61,870 nt of DNA from an uncultured Rubrobacteraceae bacterium (GCA_902806065.1 CADCVE010000097.1:1-61870); one strand, 5' to 3'; positions 44,639-53,804 are shown, counted from the stretch's first letter. Program-made: numbers and translations. The notes: generated by a model from the sequence alone, not told the origin.

Positions 44639-46000
44639 ATGCAGCAGAAGGACGTGCCGGAAGTCTTACGCAGCAAGGGCATCAGCGTCGAGGTCGTCGA
44701 GGCGCTGAGCCAGTTCAAGGGCGAGCCCGCCTGGCTTACAGAGAGGCGCCTTCACGCCTGGGCGACTTTCGAGAAGCTACCGATGCCGACCCTACGCGAT
44801 GAGGCGTGGCGCTATACGGATATCTCGGACGTGCGGATCGAAGACTTTCTTCCTTATGCTCCGAGTCCGGACGTTGCGAGCGAGGGCGATCTCCCGGAGG
44901 CCGTACAGAAGCTCATAAGCGAGGGTGAGGAGAACTCCGCCCTGCTCGTCCAGCACAACTCCGAGACCTCCTACTCGCGAGTGGATGAGGAACTGGCGAA
45001 GAAAGGCGTCGTCTTTACCGACCTGCATTCCGCACTTGTCGAGCACGAGGACATTATCAAGGAGAAGCTCTTCGGGCTCGTGCCGGAGGGCTACGACAAG
45101 TTCGCGGCCCTGAGTGCGGCGGCGTTCTCCGGCGGGTCGTTCCTTTACGTGCCGCGTGGGGTGGATGTGGAAGTCCCGATCCAGAGCTACCGGTGGCTGG
45201 ACGTGGTCGGCTCCATAATGCCGCGCACCCTGGTCGTGGTCGAGGACGGCGCGTCGGTCACCTATATAGACGAGTATGCTAGCGCCGACGCGGAAGACCC
45301 AGCGTTCAGCAACGGGGCGGTAGAGTTGTACGTTGGGGAGGGTGCTAACCTGCGCTACGTCTCGCTTCAGAACTGGGAGCGCAACGTCCTGCACTTCAAC
45401 ACCATCCGGTCCCGGACGGAGAAGGATGCCACGATCAACAGCCTCGTGGTCTCTTTAGGCGCCCAGCTCTCCCGCACCAACGTCGAGGCGGGCCTTACCG
45501 CCTCCGGCAGCGACTCGGAGATGCTCGGGATGTACTTCGCCGACTCCAATCAAGTCCTCGACCATCACACGTTGCAGGACCATATCTCTCCAAACGCCCA
45601 CTCGGACCTCTTATATAAGGGCGCTCTGCGCGACGAGTCTTTGACGGTCTTCTCGGGGCTCATTCGGGTCGAGCCGGGGGCACAGAAGACGGATGCTTAT
45701 CAGACCAACCGGAACATTATCCTCGGGACCGACGACGCGTTCGCGGTGAGCCTGCCGAACCTGGAGATCATGGCCGACGACGTGAAGTGCTCGCATGGCT
45801 CGACTACCGGCCAGGTGGATGAGACGGAGCTGTTCTACCTCATGAGCCGCGGGATACCGCGCCGCGAGGCCGAGAGGCTCGTCGTGTTTGGTTTCTTTGG
45901 GGAGGTCACGAGCCGTGTTCCCTTGAAGCGTCTCAAGGAGAAGCTGGACCGGGCTATCGAGGGGAAGATTGGCCTGGGCTTCGAGGAGCGGGCGGCCTAG
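44639..46000 (+). CDS. sufD: Fe-S cluster assembly protein SufD
   Basis: 453 aa. SufD-type beta helix: TLRDEAWRYTDISDVRIEDFLPY near the start, GGSFLYVPRGVDVEVPIQSYRWLD, DHHTLQDHISPNAHSDLLYKGAL with the conserved His, and C-terminal FYLMSRGIPRREAERLVVFGFF. Partner of SufB/SufC. Its expression would rely on read-through of the terminator or an unseen promoter. Confidence 0.96.
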   Translation: MQQKDVPEVLRSKGISVEVVEALSQFKGEPAWLTERRLHAWATFEKLPMPTLRDEAWRYTDISDVRIEDFLPYAPSPDVASEGDLPEAVQKLISEGEENSALLVQHNSETSYSRVDEELAKKGVVFTDLHSALVEHEDIIKEKLFGLVPEGYDKFAALSAAAFSGGSFLYVPRGVDVEVPIQSYRWLDVVGSIMPRTLVVVEDGASVTYIDEYASADAEDPAFSNGAVELYVGEGANLRYVSLQNWERNVLHFNTIRSRTEKDATINSLVVSLGAQLSRTNVEAGLTASGSDSEMLGMYFADSNQVLDHHTLQDHISPNAHSDLLYKGALRDESLTVFSGLIRVEPGAQKTDAYQTNRNIILGTDDAFAVSLPNLEIMADDVKCSHGSTTGQVDETELFYLMSRGIPRREAERLVVFGFFGEVTSRVPLKRLKEKLDRAIEGKIGLGFEERAA

Positions 46001-46004
46001 AAAG

Positions 46005-46358
46005 ATGCCAGAGTTTCACAAGGTAGCGCAGACCGGCGAGGTTTCTCCCGGCGAGGTCAAGCAGTATCAGGTCGAGGGGCGTCCGGTCGCCCTATGCAAC
46101 GTAGACGGCGAACTCTACGCCTTTGAAGACATCTGCACTCATGCCTTCGCCTACCTCAGCGAAGGCGGGTTGGAGGGCGGGCAGGTCAAGTGTCCCCTTC
46201 ACGGCGCGAAGTTCGATGTGAAGACCGGGGAGGCCAAAAGCCTTCCCGCCGTAAAAGCCGTGCCCATACACGAGCTAAAAGTCGAGGATGGGCACGTCTA
46301 CGTAGCTCTCAACCCGAAGCAGGTAAAGGTCGGTGGCCGCGGCCGCGGTAGGAGGTAG
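46005..46358 (+). CDS. Rieske-type [2Fe-2S] ferredoxin
   Basis: 117 aa from ATG 46005, four nt after sufD. Rieske motifs CTHAFAYLS and CPLHGAKFD (C-x-H ... C-x2-H). It is the small non-haem oxygenase ferredoxin/NirD type, and the suf location suggests it accepts clusters or electrons in assembly. The basic tail GGRGRGRR is unusual. Confidence 0.93.
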   Translation: MPEFHKVAQTGEVSPGEVKQYQVEGRPVALCNVDGELYAFEDICTHAFAYLSEGGLEGGQVKCPLHGAKFDVKTGEAKSLPAVKAVPIHELKVEDGHVYVALNPKQVKVGGRGRGRR

Positions 46359-46362
46359 CGGC

Positions 46363-46845
46363 GTGCTCCTTGAGGGAAGCTGCCACTGTGAAGCGGTGCA
46401 TTTCCGGGTGGAGTCGCCGTACCCGTACCCGTACTTGTACTGCTACTGCAGCATCTGCCGCAAGACGGCGGGCGGCGGAGGGTACGCGATCAACCTCGGG
46501 GCCGATGCGAACACCCTGAAGGTCGAGGGTGAGGAGAACGTCCGTGTCTACCGGGCGCGAATAAACGACGAGCGCGATCCGAGCCCGGCTGAGTGGCACT
46601 CTTGCGGCGTATGCGGGAGCGCGCTCTGGGTCTTCAACTCGTGGTGGCCGGAGTTGATTCATCCTTTCGCCTCGGCGGTAGACACCCCACTACCGGAGCC
46701 TCCGGAGAAGATACGCATGATGCTGAACTACGCGGCGCCGTGGGTCGAGATCCCCAATGACCAGAACGAGCGGCACTTCCCCGAGTTCCCGGATGAGTCT
46801 CTCGAAGAATGGCACCGTCGGCACGGCCTGTACTTCGAGCAGTAG
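46363..46845 (+). CDS. GFA/CENP-V-type zinc protein
   Basis: 160 aa from GTG 46363, preceded by an ideal AGGAGG. Zinc-binding Cys sets GSCHCEAVHF, CYCSICRKTAG and SCGVCGSALW match the GFA (glutathione-dependent formaldehyde-activating) fold. The real substrate of this branch is not known. The suf operon location is the main functional hint. Confidence 0.88.
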   Translation: MLLEGSCHCEAVHFRVESPYPYPYLYCYCSICRKTAGGGGYAINLGADANTLKVEGEENVRVYRARINDERDPSPAEWHSCGVCGSALWVFNSWWPELIHPFASAVDTPLPEPPEKIRMMLNYAAPWVEIPNDQNERHFPEFPDESLEEWHRRHGLYFEQ

Positions 46846-46876
46846 AGCCAGCGGCGCATCCTACCTTTACCCAGGC

Positions 46877-46885
46877 TGCTACAAT
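46877..46885 (+). promoter_or_regulatory. sufU: Extended -10 of sufU, leaderless spacing
   Basis: TGC-TACAAT ends 7 nt before ATG 46893; no Shine-Dalgarno. It suggests sufU has its own leaderless promoter. Confidence 0.55.
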
Positions 46886-46892
46886 TTTCGGC

Positions 46893-47297
46893 ATGCTGCA
46901 AGACTTCTACAAAGAGATCGTCCTGGACCACTACCAACGCCCCCGCAACAGGGGCGAGCTTTCAGGTGCGGATCTCGAAGAATACCTCAACAACCCTCTC
47001 TGCGGCGACGAGGTAACCGTCTACGCCAACCTGCGGGACAGTGAGATAGCCGAGGTGACGTTCACCGGGCGTGGCTGCGCTATCTCGCAGGCCTCCGCCT
47101 CCATGCTAGCCGAGCGGCTGCAAGGAAAGAGCCGCGAGGATGCCGAGGCGGAGGTAGAGGCGTTCTTGGAGATGATGCGTACTGAAGAGAACGAGGAGTT
47201 GGGAGACCTCGCGGCACTGAAAGGCATCATACAAACTCCGAATCGCATCAGATGCGCGACGCTCGCCTGGGACGCCTTCAAGCGGGGATTGAATTAG
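46893..47297 (+). CDS. sufU: Fe-S assembly scaffold/sulfur-transfer protein SufU
   Basis: 134 aa from ATG 46893. IscU-like fold: LYKEIVLDHYQRPRNRG-type start (MLQDFYKEIVLDHYQRPRNR), three Cys in NNPLCGDEV, GCAISQASASMLA and RIRCATLAW. It carries the SufU insertion and is the Gram-positive/actinobacterial zinc-dependent sulfur carrier that works with SufS. No sufS is in this window. Confidence 0.95.
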   Translation: MLQDFYKEIVLDHYQRPRNRGELSGADLEEYLNNPLCGDEVTVYANLRDSEIAEVTFTGRGCAISQASASMLAERLQGKSREDAEAEVEAFLEMMRTEENEELGDLAALKGIIQTPNRIRCATLAWDAFKRGLN

Positions 47298-47305
47298 GGA
47301 GCCTC

Positions 47306-47325
47306 CACGCCTTAACCGAGGCGTG
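47306..47325. terminator. Hairpin between convergent sufU and glycolipid-binding gene
   Basis: CACGCCT-TAACCG-AGGCGTG, a 7-bp stem just past the sufU stop and touching the stop of the opposite gene; likely bidirectional but weak. Confidence 0.4.
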
Positions 47326-47908
47326 CTCTCCTGAACAAGCCAGGGTAGTCTAGCACCAGACCGTCGGTGTCCACAGGGAGATCCGCAGTGAACCCGGCGA
47401 ACTCTCCGTCGAGACTTTCGTACCTGTATCGTCCGCCCTGGTCGTCGCGCTTCAGGCAGGTATACCTCTGCCGGGCAGCTTCCGACCGCATCTCGGGGAC
47501 GTCCAGGTAGGCGACCTTGAGGTCCACGGACTCACCGGGTTTCAGCCCCAGGCGCTGGATCGGCAGGGTATTGGTGAACGGCGTCGCGGAGATGTCAACA
47601 TCGATGCACCCGGCCAGAGCTGGGACAGGCTCATCCCCCGCTGTGGTCCAATGGCCTTCACCATCGGCAAAAAGACTGATCTCTCTGCCACCCCAGACAA
47701 GCGTGCTCACCTTCACCTCTCGAAGTCTCCATTGAGCATCGCACCGCAACTCGTACCTCATACGAAACGGCATGCCCTCTTCAACCCCGACAACGACGCC
47801 ATCCGCCAGTATGCTTGCACCGCTCCATACCAGCTTGAGGTGCTGCAGACCCTCCCCGGACCAGAACCGCCACATAACATCCCGTTGCAAACTTATGCCC
47901 TTTCGCAA
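47312..47908 (-). CDS. Putative glycolipid-binding domain protein
   Basis: 198 aa, fits the 'putative glycolipid-binding' family (PF06475) by its all-beta pattern and closing motif (YESLDGEFAGFTADLPVDTDGLVLDYPGLFRR), with an internal DVDISATPFTNTLPIQRL. Cytoplasmic; no signal peptide. The family has a lipocalin-like fold and no firm function. Confidence 0.85.
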   Translation of the reverse strand: MRKGISLQRDVMWRFWSGEGLQHLKLVWSGASILADGVVVGVEEGMPFRMRYELRCDAQWRLREVKVSTLVWGGREISLFADGEGHWTTAGDEPVPALAGCIDVDISATPFTNTLPIQRLGLKPGESVDLKVAYLDVPEMRSEAARQRYTCLKRDDQGGRYRYESLDGEFAGFTADLPVDTDGLVLDYPGLFRRARLG

Positions 47909-47914
47909 GGCTCG

Positions 47915-48319
<405 letters not shown>

Positions 48320-48724
48320 CTACGCGAAGATGCCAACGAGAGCACAGGGAGCGCCAAGTAAGAACGAGAGCGCGAAGGTCAGGGTGAAGAAGACGTTCTC
48401 CTCGGAGGTGTAAGTGTACAGGCGCTTGTAATGAGGGACGAGCAGGATGGAGGGAACGGCTATACCACCCAAGAGTACGGCATTTACGCGAAGGACATTG
48501 AGAGCGCCCATCTGGCGGATGACTCCTTCGGAGTTGAGGAGTAAGAGGCCGAACCAGTCTACCGTGAGCATGGCCGAGATACCGAACACGATCAGGAGCG
48601 CGTATAAGATGGGGCGAGGGTACAGCGGTCCCCGGACGTAGGCGTGAAGCTCGTCTTCGCCATCGTCGAACAACATTTTCTTCGAACGGCGCAGAACCTT
48701 GGAAAAACTACCGGCTGGCTTCAT
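48320..48724 (-). CDS. Small polytopic membrane protein, unknown function
   Basis: About 134 aa from ATG 48724 (ATG 48760 or 48676 are alternatives). Three hydrophobic segments (PILYALLIVFGISAMLTVDWF, VNAVLLGGIAVPSILLV, FFTLTFALSFLLGAPCALVGIF) after a charged 40-residue start. No signature. Confidence 0.65.
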   Translation of the reverse strand: MKPAGSFSKVLRRSKKMLFDDGEDELHAYVRGPLYPRPILYALLIVFGISAMLTVDWFGLLLLNSEGVIRQMGALNVLRVNAVLLGGIAVPSILLVPHYKRLYTYTSEENVFFTLTFALSFLLGAPCALVGIFA

Positions 48725-48775
48725 AGATCGCTTATGGTAACCCACGAAGCGGCAACACATTGCCCAGGAGCGGAG

Positions 48776-49010
48776 GAAGCCCCTTCAGAAGATAACCTGG
48801 CCGGTGAGCAGTGCGGCCGCGCCAGTTGCCAGGGACGCCACGAGCCGCATCCTCAGGCTCTCCAACGCGCTCGCTCGGGAACTTCGAGGACAGTCTTCAT
48901 CTTGGCGCCTCCGCATCCAGCCGGTATTTGTGGGACCAGGGTTGACGGCGTTAACCGTTATGGTCTTGTGACTGACCTCGGTGGAGCTAGCTCTCCGAGC
49001 ATCGCCCGAG
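48776..49010 (-). pseudogene. Decayed short-chain dehydrogenase/reductase fragment
   Basis: The minus strand carries the C-terminal half of an SDR broken by frameshifts. One frame gives ELAP, another ITVNAVNPGPTNTGWM (SDR consensus ...GITVNAVNPGPTDTGWM), a third FPSERVGEPEDAAR and the next LVASLATGAAALLTGQVI followed by SEGAS. No single frame is intact and the Rossmann half is missing, so this is a remnant. Confidence 0.85.
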
Positions 49011-49126
49011 GGACTGGACACTAGCCTAGGACCCAGGTGACACACTCGGCGAAGACGTACACGATTTAGAGGACCGGGTTCGGCGTAGTTCTTCTCCGTG
49101 GTGTGATCCAGGTCAAACCAGTAGTG

Positions 49127-49132
49127 TACAAT
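49127..49132 (+). promoter_or_regulatory. -10 box of the 49139 gene, leaderless spacing
   Basis: TACAAT ends 6 nt before ATG 49139; no ribosome site between. Confidence 0.45.
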
Positions 49133-49138
49133 TCGAGC

Positions 49139-49387
49139 ATGGTCGAGTTTCGGCACGGACGGGAGTTCTACGAGGAGGGTGAGTACGTCCGCTACAGAGA
49201 CGCTTCTCCCGGCAACAACCTGGACCCGGTCGTTCGCATCGTCGAGAATCTGGGGACGGTGGAGGCGCCGTGCGGGAAGACGGACTGCCGGGCGAACTGC
49301 CTGGAATACGTGGTGCGATCCGCACGGGCGGTGGAGAACTTCGCACTGACGGACTGCAAGATCTCACCGCTCGTAAGCATCCTTTAG
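49139..49387 (+). CDS. Small Cys-containing hypothetical protein
   Basis: 82 aa from ATG 49139. Contains a CGKTDCRANC cluster (about residues 45-54) and a further Cys near the end; this could hold a metal or a disulfide. The N-terminus is acidic and aromatic (EFRHGREFYEEGEYVRYRD). No family recognised. Confidence 0.65.
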   Translation: MVEFRHGREFYEEGEYVRYRDASPGNNLDPVVRIVENLGTVEAPCGKTDCRANCLEYVVRSARAVENFALTDCKISPLVSIL

Positions 49388-49474
49388 CCTTTAGTATCAG
49401 CAGTCAGCTAAACTCTGATCGTGCGGGCTTTCTACTTGTCTACTCAAGGCTGACCGCTAAGGATTGACCGCTCT

Positions 49475-50083
49475 CTAAAAATCTTCCTCGAAGCGTCTCC
49501 CGCTCCCGGTTTTCACCGGGGGGCGCCGGGAGGCGTAGAGGCGGTAGAGGAAGCTGCCGCCGAAGGGTGCGAGGAATAGGCCGGCGAGCGTGGCGGGGAG
49601 CAGGTCGCGGGCAAGGGTCCAGGCGACGAGCAGCGGGTAGCCGGGTGAGAAGTTGGAACTGCGGATGAGCGTGAGGGGGTCTAGGACGCCGCCGGAGGGC
49701 AGGATGCCGAACTGGTACGCGCCCATCGTGAGGAGGCCGGAGATGAGTCCTATCAGCATTGCGAAGAGGAAGCTGAGGACGAGCGAGCGCCACATGTCAG
49801 AGCCCGCTGTCGGGATTGAACTCAACCTCGCCGCTTCCACGCCGGAGCCTCTGCGCCCCAGCAGGATCGCTCCGAAGATAGGGCCACCGATGATGCCCGC
49901 GAGTAGCCCTGAGGCTATGTACACGCTGGCGAGCACCGTGAGGTTCCCCTCGGTGCTCGGTCCCTCAGTGAGCAAGAGCAGCAGGACGGGGGTCGGGAAG
50001 AGGGACTTTATGAGCGTGAAGCCGAAACCGTAGGCTACACCTATCCCCAGGAGCTTAGCGTACAACGAGGTCCTCCCTTTCAT
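49475..50083 (-). CDS. Polytopic membrane protein, unknown function (third of three)
   Basis: 202 aa with about five hydrophobic helices and long Gly/Ala/Leu runs (LASVYIASGLLAGIIGGPIFGAILL, LVLSFLFAMLIGLISGLLTM). It shares overall style with the two upstream genes but is not clearly paralogous to them. It overlaps the upstream gene by 29 nt, so co-translation is likely. Confidence 0.7.
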   Translation of the reverse strand: MKGRTSLYAKLLGIGVAYGFGFTLIKSLFPTPVLLLLLTEGPSTEGNLTVLASVYIASGLLAGIIGGPIFGAILLGRRGSGVEAARLSSIPTAGSDMWRSLVLSFLFAMLIGLISGLLTMGAYQFGILPSGGVLDPLTLIRSSNFSPGYPLLVAWTLARDLLPATLAGLFLAPFGGSFLYRLYASRRPPVKTGSGRRFEEDF

Positions 50084-50567
50084 CAGTGCTCTTATCTTCC
50101 TTGTCGGAACGTACAGTACGGTTTATAAGCCTCCCGAAGACGGGGCCGAGCAAGAGCCCACCTACCAGCGCGTATACAAACGCCGAGAGCGCGACGAAGA
50201 AGCTGCCCAAAAAAACTCTAGGGCTCATAAGCACAGAAACATCTACCGGGTTACGAAGCGTAAATCCCGAGATGGTAAGCGCCATAAGACCCCAAAACAG
50301 GAGAGCTGCGATGCCGCCACCCACAAGCCCCTGGGTGATCCCGGTCCCAACTCCGGCCACAAAACCCGAACATCTGGCCCTCTTCGCGGCCCTCCGCCCG
50401 GCCGCCAGCGTACCCACGCACCCGCTCAAAACGGCACAGACGAGAGCCGCAACGAGGAAGCCCGTAAGGCTATAAGGGTTTGTCATCACTAGCGCCGGGA
50501 CGGCGGCGAGCAGGAGGCCCCAGAGAGCCCCGATCACTAGTAGCCTATCGCGTACTGGAGCCGTCAC
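50055..50567 (-). CDS. Polytopic membrane protein, tandem paralogue A
   Basis: 170 aa, four to five TMs. It aligns by eye along its length with the next gene upstream: shared RDRLLVIGALWGLLLAAVPAL/RNRLILTGILWGLVLGALPAV start, Gly-rich middle, ALTISGFTL/SITISGFSV, and VYALVGGLLLGPVFGRLINR/IYTVVVGTLLSPVVGALICR end. Overlaps its neighbours. Confidence 0.75.
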   Translation of the reverse strand: MTAPVRDRLLVIGALWGLLLAAVPALVMTNPYSLTGFLVAALVCAVLSGCVGTLAAGRRAAKRARCSGFVAGVGTGITQGLVGGGIAALLFWGLMALTISGFTLRNPVDVSVLMSPRVFLGSFFVALSAFVYALVGGLLLGPVFGRLINRTVRSDKEDKSTDEREDLVVR

Positions 50568-51073
50568 CGAAGACCTGCAGTGGCTCGGTGGGCAGCAGGC
50601 TCTCTCCGTCTGACTAGACGGCAGATCAACGCCCCAACGACGGGGGAGAGCAAGGTCCCAACAACTACCGTGTAAATAAGTACCGCGATCGCAGCGACGG
50701 CACTCTCAATAAAAATCTCCGGCCGCCGAAAGAGGTCGAGGATTTCGCCGGGGCTCCCTACCGAGAACCCGGATATGGTAATCGACAGGGCGAGCCAGAT
50801 AGAGAACGCCGCCAGCACCCCCGAGACCAAACCCTGTACAGCCCCGATACCGGATACGGCGATCAAGCCCCGGCTCTCGGAGGCAAAGCGCATCGCGCGG
50901 TGGCCCGCAATGACGGCGCCTGCGGCGCCACTCAGGCCGGCGCAAGCAAACGCCGCGATCAGGAAAGGACTGAGGGCGAACCGGTCGAAAGCCAGCACAG
51001 CCGGTAAGGCCCCCAGCACGAGACCCCAGAGAATGCCTGTCAGTATTAGCCGGTTGCGGACATTCGAATTCAT
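50564..51073 (-). CDS. Polytopic membrane protein, tandem paralogue B
   Basis: 169 aa, first gene of the three-gene unit, 4-nt overlap (ATGA type) with the next. Clear paralogue of 50055-50567 (see there), so the pair arose by tandem duplication. Function unknown. Confidence 0.75.
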   Translation of the reverse strand: MNSNVRNRLILTGILWGLVLGALPAVLAFDRFALSPFLIAAFACAGLSGAAGAVIAGHRAMRFASESRGLIAVSGIGAVQGLVSGVLAAFSIWLALSITISGFSVGSPGEILDLFRRPEIFIESAVAAIAVLIYTVVVGTLLSPVVGALICRLVRRREPAAHRATAGLR

Positions 51074-51174
51074 TACCGCTTATGGTAGCCCGCGCAAGCC
51101 CTTCCGGCAGCGACGCCGTTCACGCCGCGAGCGGCTGGTCACAGTTTCAGCCGCTCGCGAATAGTCGAGATTCT

Positions 51175-52659
51175 TTAGAAAGGAGCCTCGGCGGGTAGGT
51201 TGAGGGCGACATATTTGGTCTCCAGGTACTCTTCTATGCCCTCTTTGCCGCCCTCGCGACCGAAGCCAGACTGCTTGATTCCACCGAAGGGCGCCGCGGC
51301 GTTGGAGACCGTGCCTTGATTGAGGCCAACCATGCCTGTCTGGAGACGTTCGATCACGCGCAGCGCGCGGTTGAGGTCGCGGGTGTACACGTAGGATACG
51401 AGGCCGAACTCCGTATCGTTGGCGGCGGCGATAGCCTCGTCTTCGGAGTCGAACGAGAAGATCGGGGCGACGGGGCCGAAGATCTCCTCGTACCGGAGGT
51501 CGGCTTCCTTGGAGACGTCGTTTAGTACCGTCGGCTGGTAGAAGTAGCCCTGGCCCTCCATCTTCTGGCCACCCACGAGCGTCTTCGCACCCTTGCCTAC
51601 CGCGTCTTCTACGAGCTCCACGACCTTGCCGCGCTGGTCATCGTCGATAAGTGGCCCGACCTGAGTGCCCTCCTCCGTGCCGCGTGCGATCTTCATGGCG
51701 CCCATCTGTTCGGCGAGCTTCTCCGCGAACTGGTCCGAGACGGAGCTTGCGACGTGGAAGCGGTTGGCGGCCGTGCAGGCCTCGCCAATGTTACGCATCT
51801 TGGCTACCAACGCCCCGGCGATGGCATTGTCGACATCCGCGTCGTCGAAGACGAGGAACGGCGCGTTGCCGCCGAGTTCCATCGAGACCCGTAGCAGGTT
51901 CTGGGAGGCCTGTTCCATGAGCGTGCGCCCGACCTCCGTCGAGCCGGTGAAGGTCAGCTTGCGGAGGCGTGGGTCGGAGATGATGGGAGCGATGACATCG
52001 CTCGACGAGGAGCCTACGACAACGTTTAGAACACCCGGCGGAAGGCCGGACTCTTCGAGGATCTCCGCCAGCGCCAGCATGGAGAGTGGCGTTTGCTTGG
52101 CTGGTTTCATGACCATAGTGCAACCGGCGGCTATTGCCGGGCCGATCTTGCGCGTGCCCATAGCCAGCGGGAAGTTCCACGGTGTGATCATGAGGCACGG
52201 GCCGACGGGTTGCTTCATGGTTATGACCCTCTGCGCCCCGTCCGGCGAGGTGGAGTAGCTGCCGCCGATACGCACGGCCTGCTCAGAGTACCAGCGGAAG
52301 AACTCAGCACCGTAGGCGATCTCCGCCTTGGAGTCGGCCATCGGCTTGCCCATCTCCAGCGTCATCAGCAGCGCGAGTTCTTCCGTACGTTCGGTGATCT
52401 TCTCGAAGGCGCTCCTGAGGATCTCACCGCGCTGGCGTGGTGGGTACCTGGCCCAATCCGCCTGAGCCTCCACCGCCGCATCGAGTGCCGTCAAAGCGTC
52501 CTCGGGCTGCGCGTCGGCGACCTCGCAGAGGCTCTCGCCGGTCGAAGGATCCTCCACGGAGAGCGTGCCACCCTCCGCCGCGTCGCGCCACTCTCCGCCT
52601 ATAAAGAGCTGCTTCTTTACGCCCTCGATGACGGACTGTTCGGATGTCTGTGTAGCCAT
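51175..52659 (-). CDS. gabD: Aldehyde dehydrogenase, succinate-semialdehyde dehydrogenase type
   Basis: 494 aa from ATG 52659 with GGGGAGGG upstream. ALDH motifs: PWNFPLAMGTRKIGPAIAAGCTMVMKP, NAD-binding FTGSTEVGR, catalytic Glu in MELGGNAPFLVF and catalytic Cys in NIGEACTAANRF, then EEIFGPV and SNAAAPFGGIKQSGFGREGG. The last pattern is typical of GabD (succinate semialdehyde to succinate). Confidence 0.95.
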   Translation of the reverse strand: MATQTSEQSVIEGVKKQLFIGGEWRDAAEGGTLSVEDPSTGESLCEVADAQPEDALTALDAAVEAQADWARYPPRQRGEILRSAFEKITERTEELALLMTLEMGKPMADSKAEIAYGAEFFRWYSEQAVRIGGSYSTSPDGAQRVITMKQPVGPCLMITPWNFPLAMGTRKIGPAIAAGCTMVMKPAKQTPLSMLALAEILEESGLPPGVLNVVVGSSSSDVIAPIISDPRLRKLTFTGSTEVGRTLMEQASQNLLRVSMELGGNAPFLVFDDADVDNAIAGALVAKMRNIGEACTAANRFHVASSVSDQFAEKLAEQMGAMKIARGTEEGTQVGPLIDDDQRGKVVELVEDAVGKGAKTLVGGQKMEGQGYFYQPTVLNDVSKEADLRYEEIFGPVAPIFSFDSEDEAIAAANDTEFGLVSYVYTRDLNRALRVIERLQTGMVGLNQGTVSNAAAPFGGIKQSGFGREGGKEGIEEYLETKYVALNLPAEAPF

Positions 52660-53241
52660 GCCGCTACCCTCCCCTTTCCGGGTTCCTCGAATACCACGAC
52701 TTCCGAGACCGTGATCTCCTGCCACCCCTTAGAATGTTCGCGGCAAAAACCACGGCGTTCCTCTTTCGCTACTTCTTCCTACACATACACTGCGAATTAT
52801 ACCCGCGCCTTCCGGCTACAATCCGGGTACCCTCATTCCAGTAGAAGTTAAAGGTTTAGCGCGAGCTTGCCAGTAAAGAGTAGATGTCTTTGCCGATTAG
52901 AGTCTTACAGTCCAGCGGGGCGCCGCTCGGAGGCTCTGTTGAGCGCACCCTCGGGTCCCGAAGCGGCGGGTTTCGACGCGGCGGGTTTCGACGCACGACT
53001 GTGTTGGATCTCTTTACCCTTCTTTGCGGTGGGCATCGCGATGAGGCGGGGCGTCTTTACGAGCGGGTCCGAAGACCTCGCCCGTGCTTGGAGAGGAGTT
53101 AGGTTACCCTGAGCCCGAGCGCGGGGACAGCGTAGGATACATAGAAGGGCGCTGGAAGCTCCGAAGGTCTCCTCAAAACCGCGGAGACGGCCAACTTACG
53201 AAGCCAAGTGCCAGGGGAAAGACTGCGTGTTTGCTACGAGG
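52660..53241. other. Long spacer without a supported gene
   Basis: 582 bp between gabD and the MarR gene. It contains a perfect 15-bp tandem duplication (unit GCGGCGGGTTTCGAC, 52963-52977 and 52978-52992). Short open frames at 52867-53112 and 52884-53102 have no clear ribosome site or family match and may be decayed coding sequence. Confidence 0.5.
52963..52992. repeat. 15-bp direct tandem repeat, two copies
   Basis: GCGGCGGGTTTCGAC repeated exactly without a gap. Too short for a named element. Confidence 0.85.
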
Positions 53242-53724
53242 TCAGTTAGACTTTTGGTCTTGCTGGGCTGCTTTGAGGAGGATTCGTAGGGCGTCGCGGA
53301 CCGTGTCCAACTCTTCGGGAGCGAGGGTTTCGAGGATAGAGGGCGAGATCGCCCGCCAGGAAGTGACTAGTTGCTCGATCAGGAACCGCCCCTCCTGCGA
53401 GACCCGAACGAGCACCACCCTCCGGTCTTCGGGCTCGGCCAGTCGCTCTACGAGACCCCTCTCCACCAGCCGGTCCACCAGAACCGTCGCGTTGGAGAAA
53501 GAGCCACCCATCTTGCGTGCCAACTCACGCATCCGGATGCCCTCCTCCTCGGAGATCAAAAGCAAAGCCTTGAACTGCGGCGTGGACATATCCAACTCCA
53601 GCCACGGCCCCGCATCCCAAACGGCCCGCTCGTGAATGAGCTGGTCCTGTACCTTCAGTATGTCCCGTATCTCCTCTGCCTGCCCCATGCGCGGAATATT
53701 ACACTCTTTCTGAACCTTAGTCAT
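53242..53724 (-). CDS. MarR-family transcriptional regulator
   Basis: 160 aa winged-helix dimer. HTH: GIRMRELARKMGGSFSNATVLVDRLVERGLVER, wing with EPEDRRVVLVRVSQEG. Likely a ligand-responsive repressor; the target may be the divergent queG side or the adjacent spacer. The start at 53724 is favoured; ATG 53688 is possible. Confidence 0.93.
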   Translation of the reverse strand: MTKVQKECNIPRMGQAEEIRDILKVQDQLIHERAVWDAGPWLELDMSTPQFKALLLISEEEGIRMRELARKMGGSFSNATVLVDRLVERGLVERLAEPEDRRVVLVRVSQEGRFLIEQLVTSWRAISPSILETLAPEELDTVRDALRILLKAAQQDQKSN

Positions 53725-53804
53725 TGCCTATATTTTCGTAGTCGTTGAAGGAAAGAGCTTCTGAGGTAGCCGGACGGCGTTGCCGGGGTAGAATCAGCGA
53801 TGTT

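Noticed and set aside
52867-53112. Two overlapping + strand ORFs of about 70-80 codons in the gabD-MarR spacer
   Set aside because: No family match or convincing ribosome site. A faint likeness to the C-terminus of FAD monooxygenases (LPIR ... VLDLF) is too weak to call, and the 15-bp duplication suggests decayed sequence.
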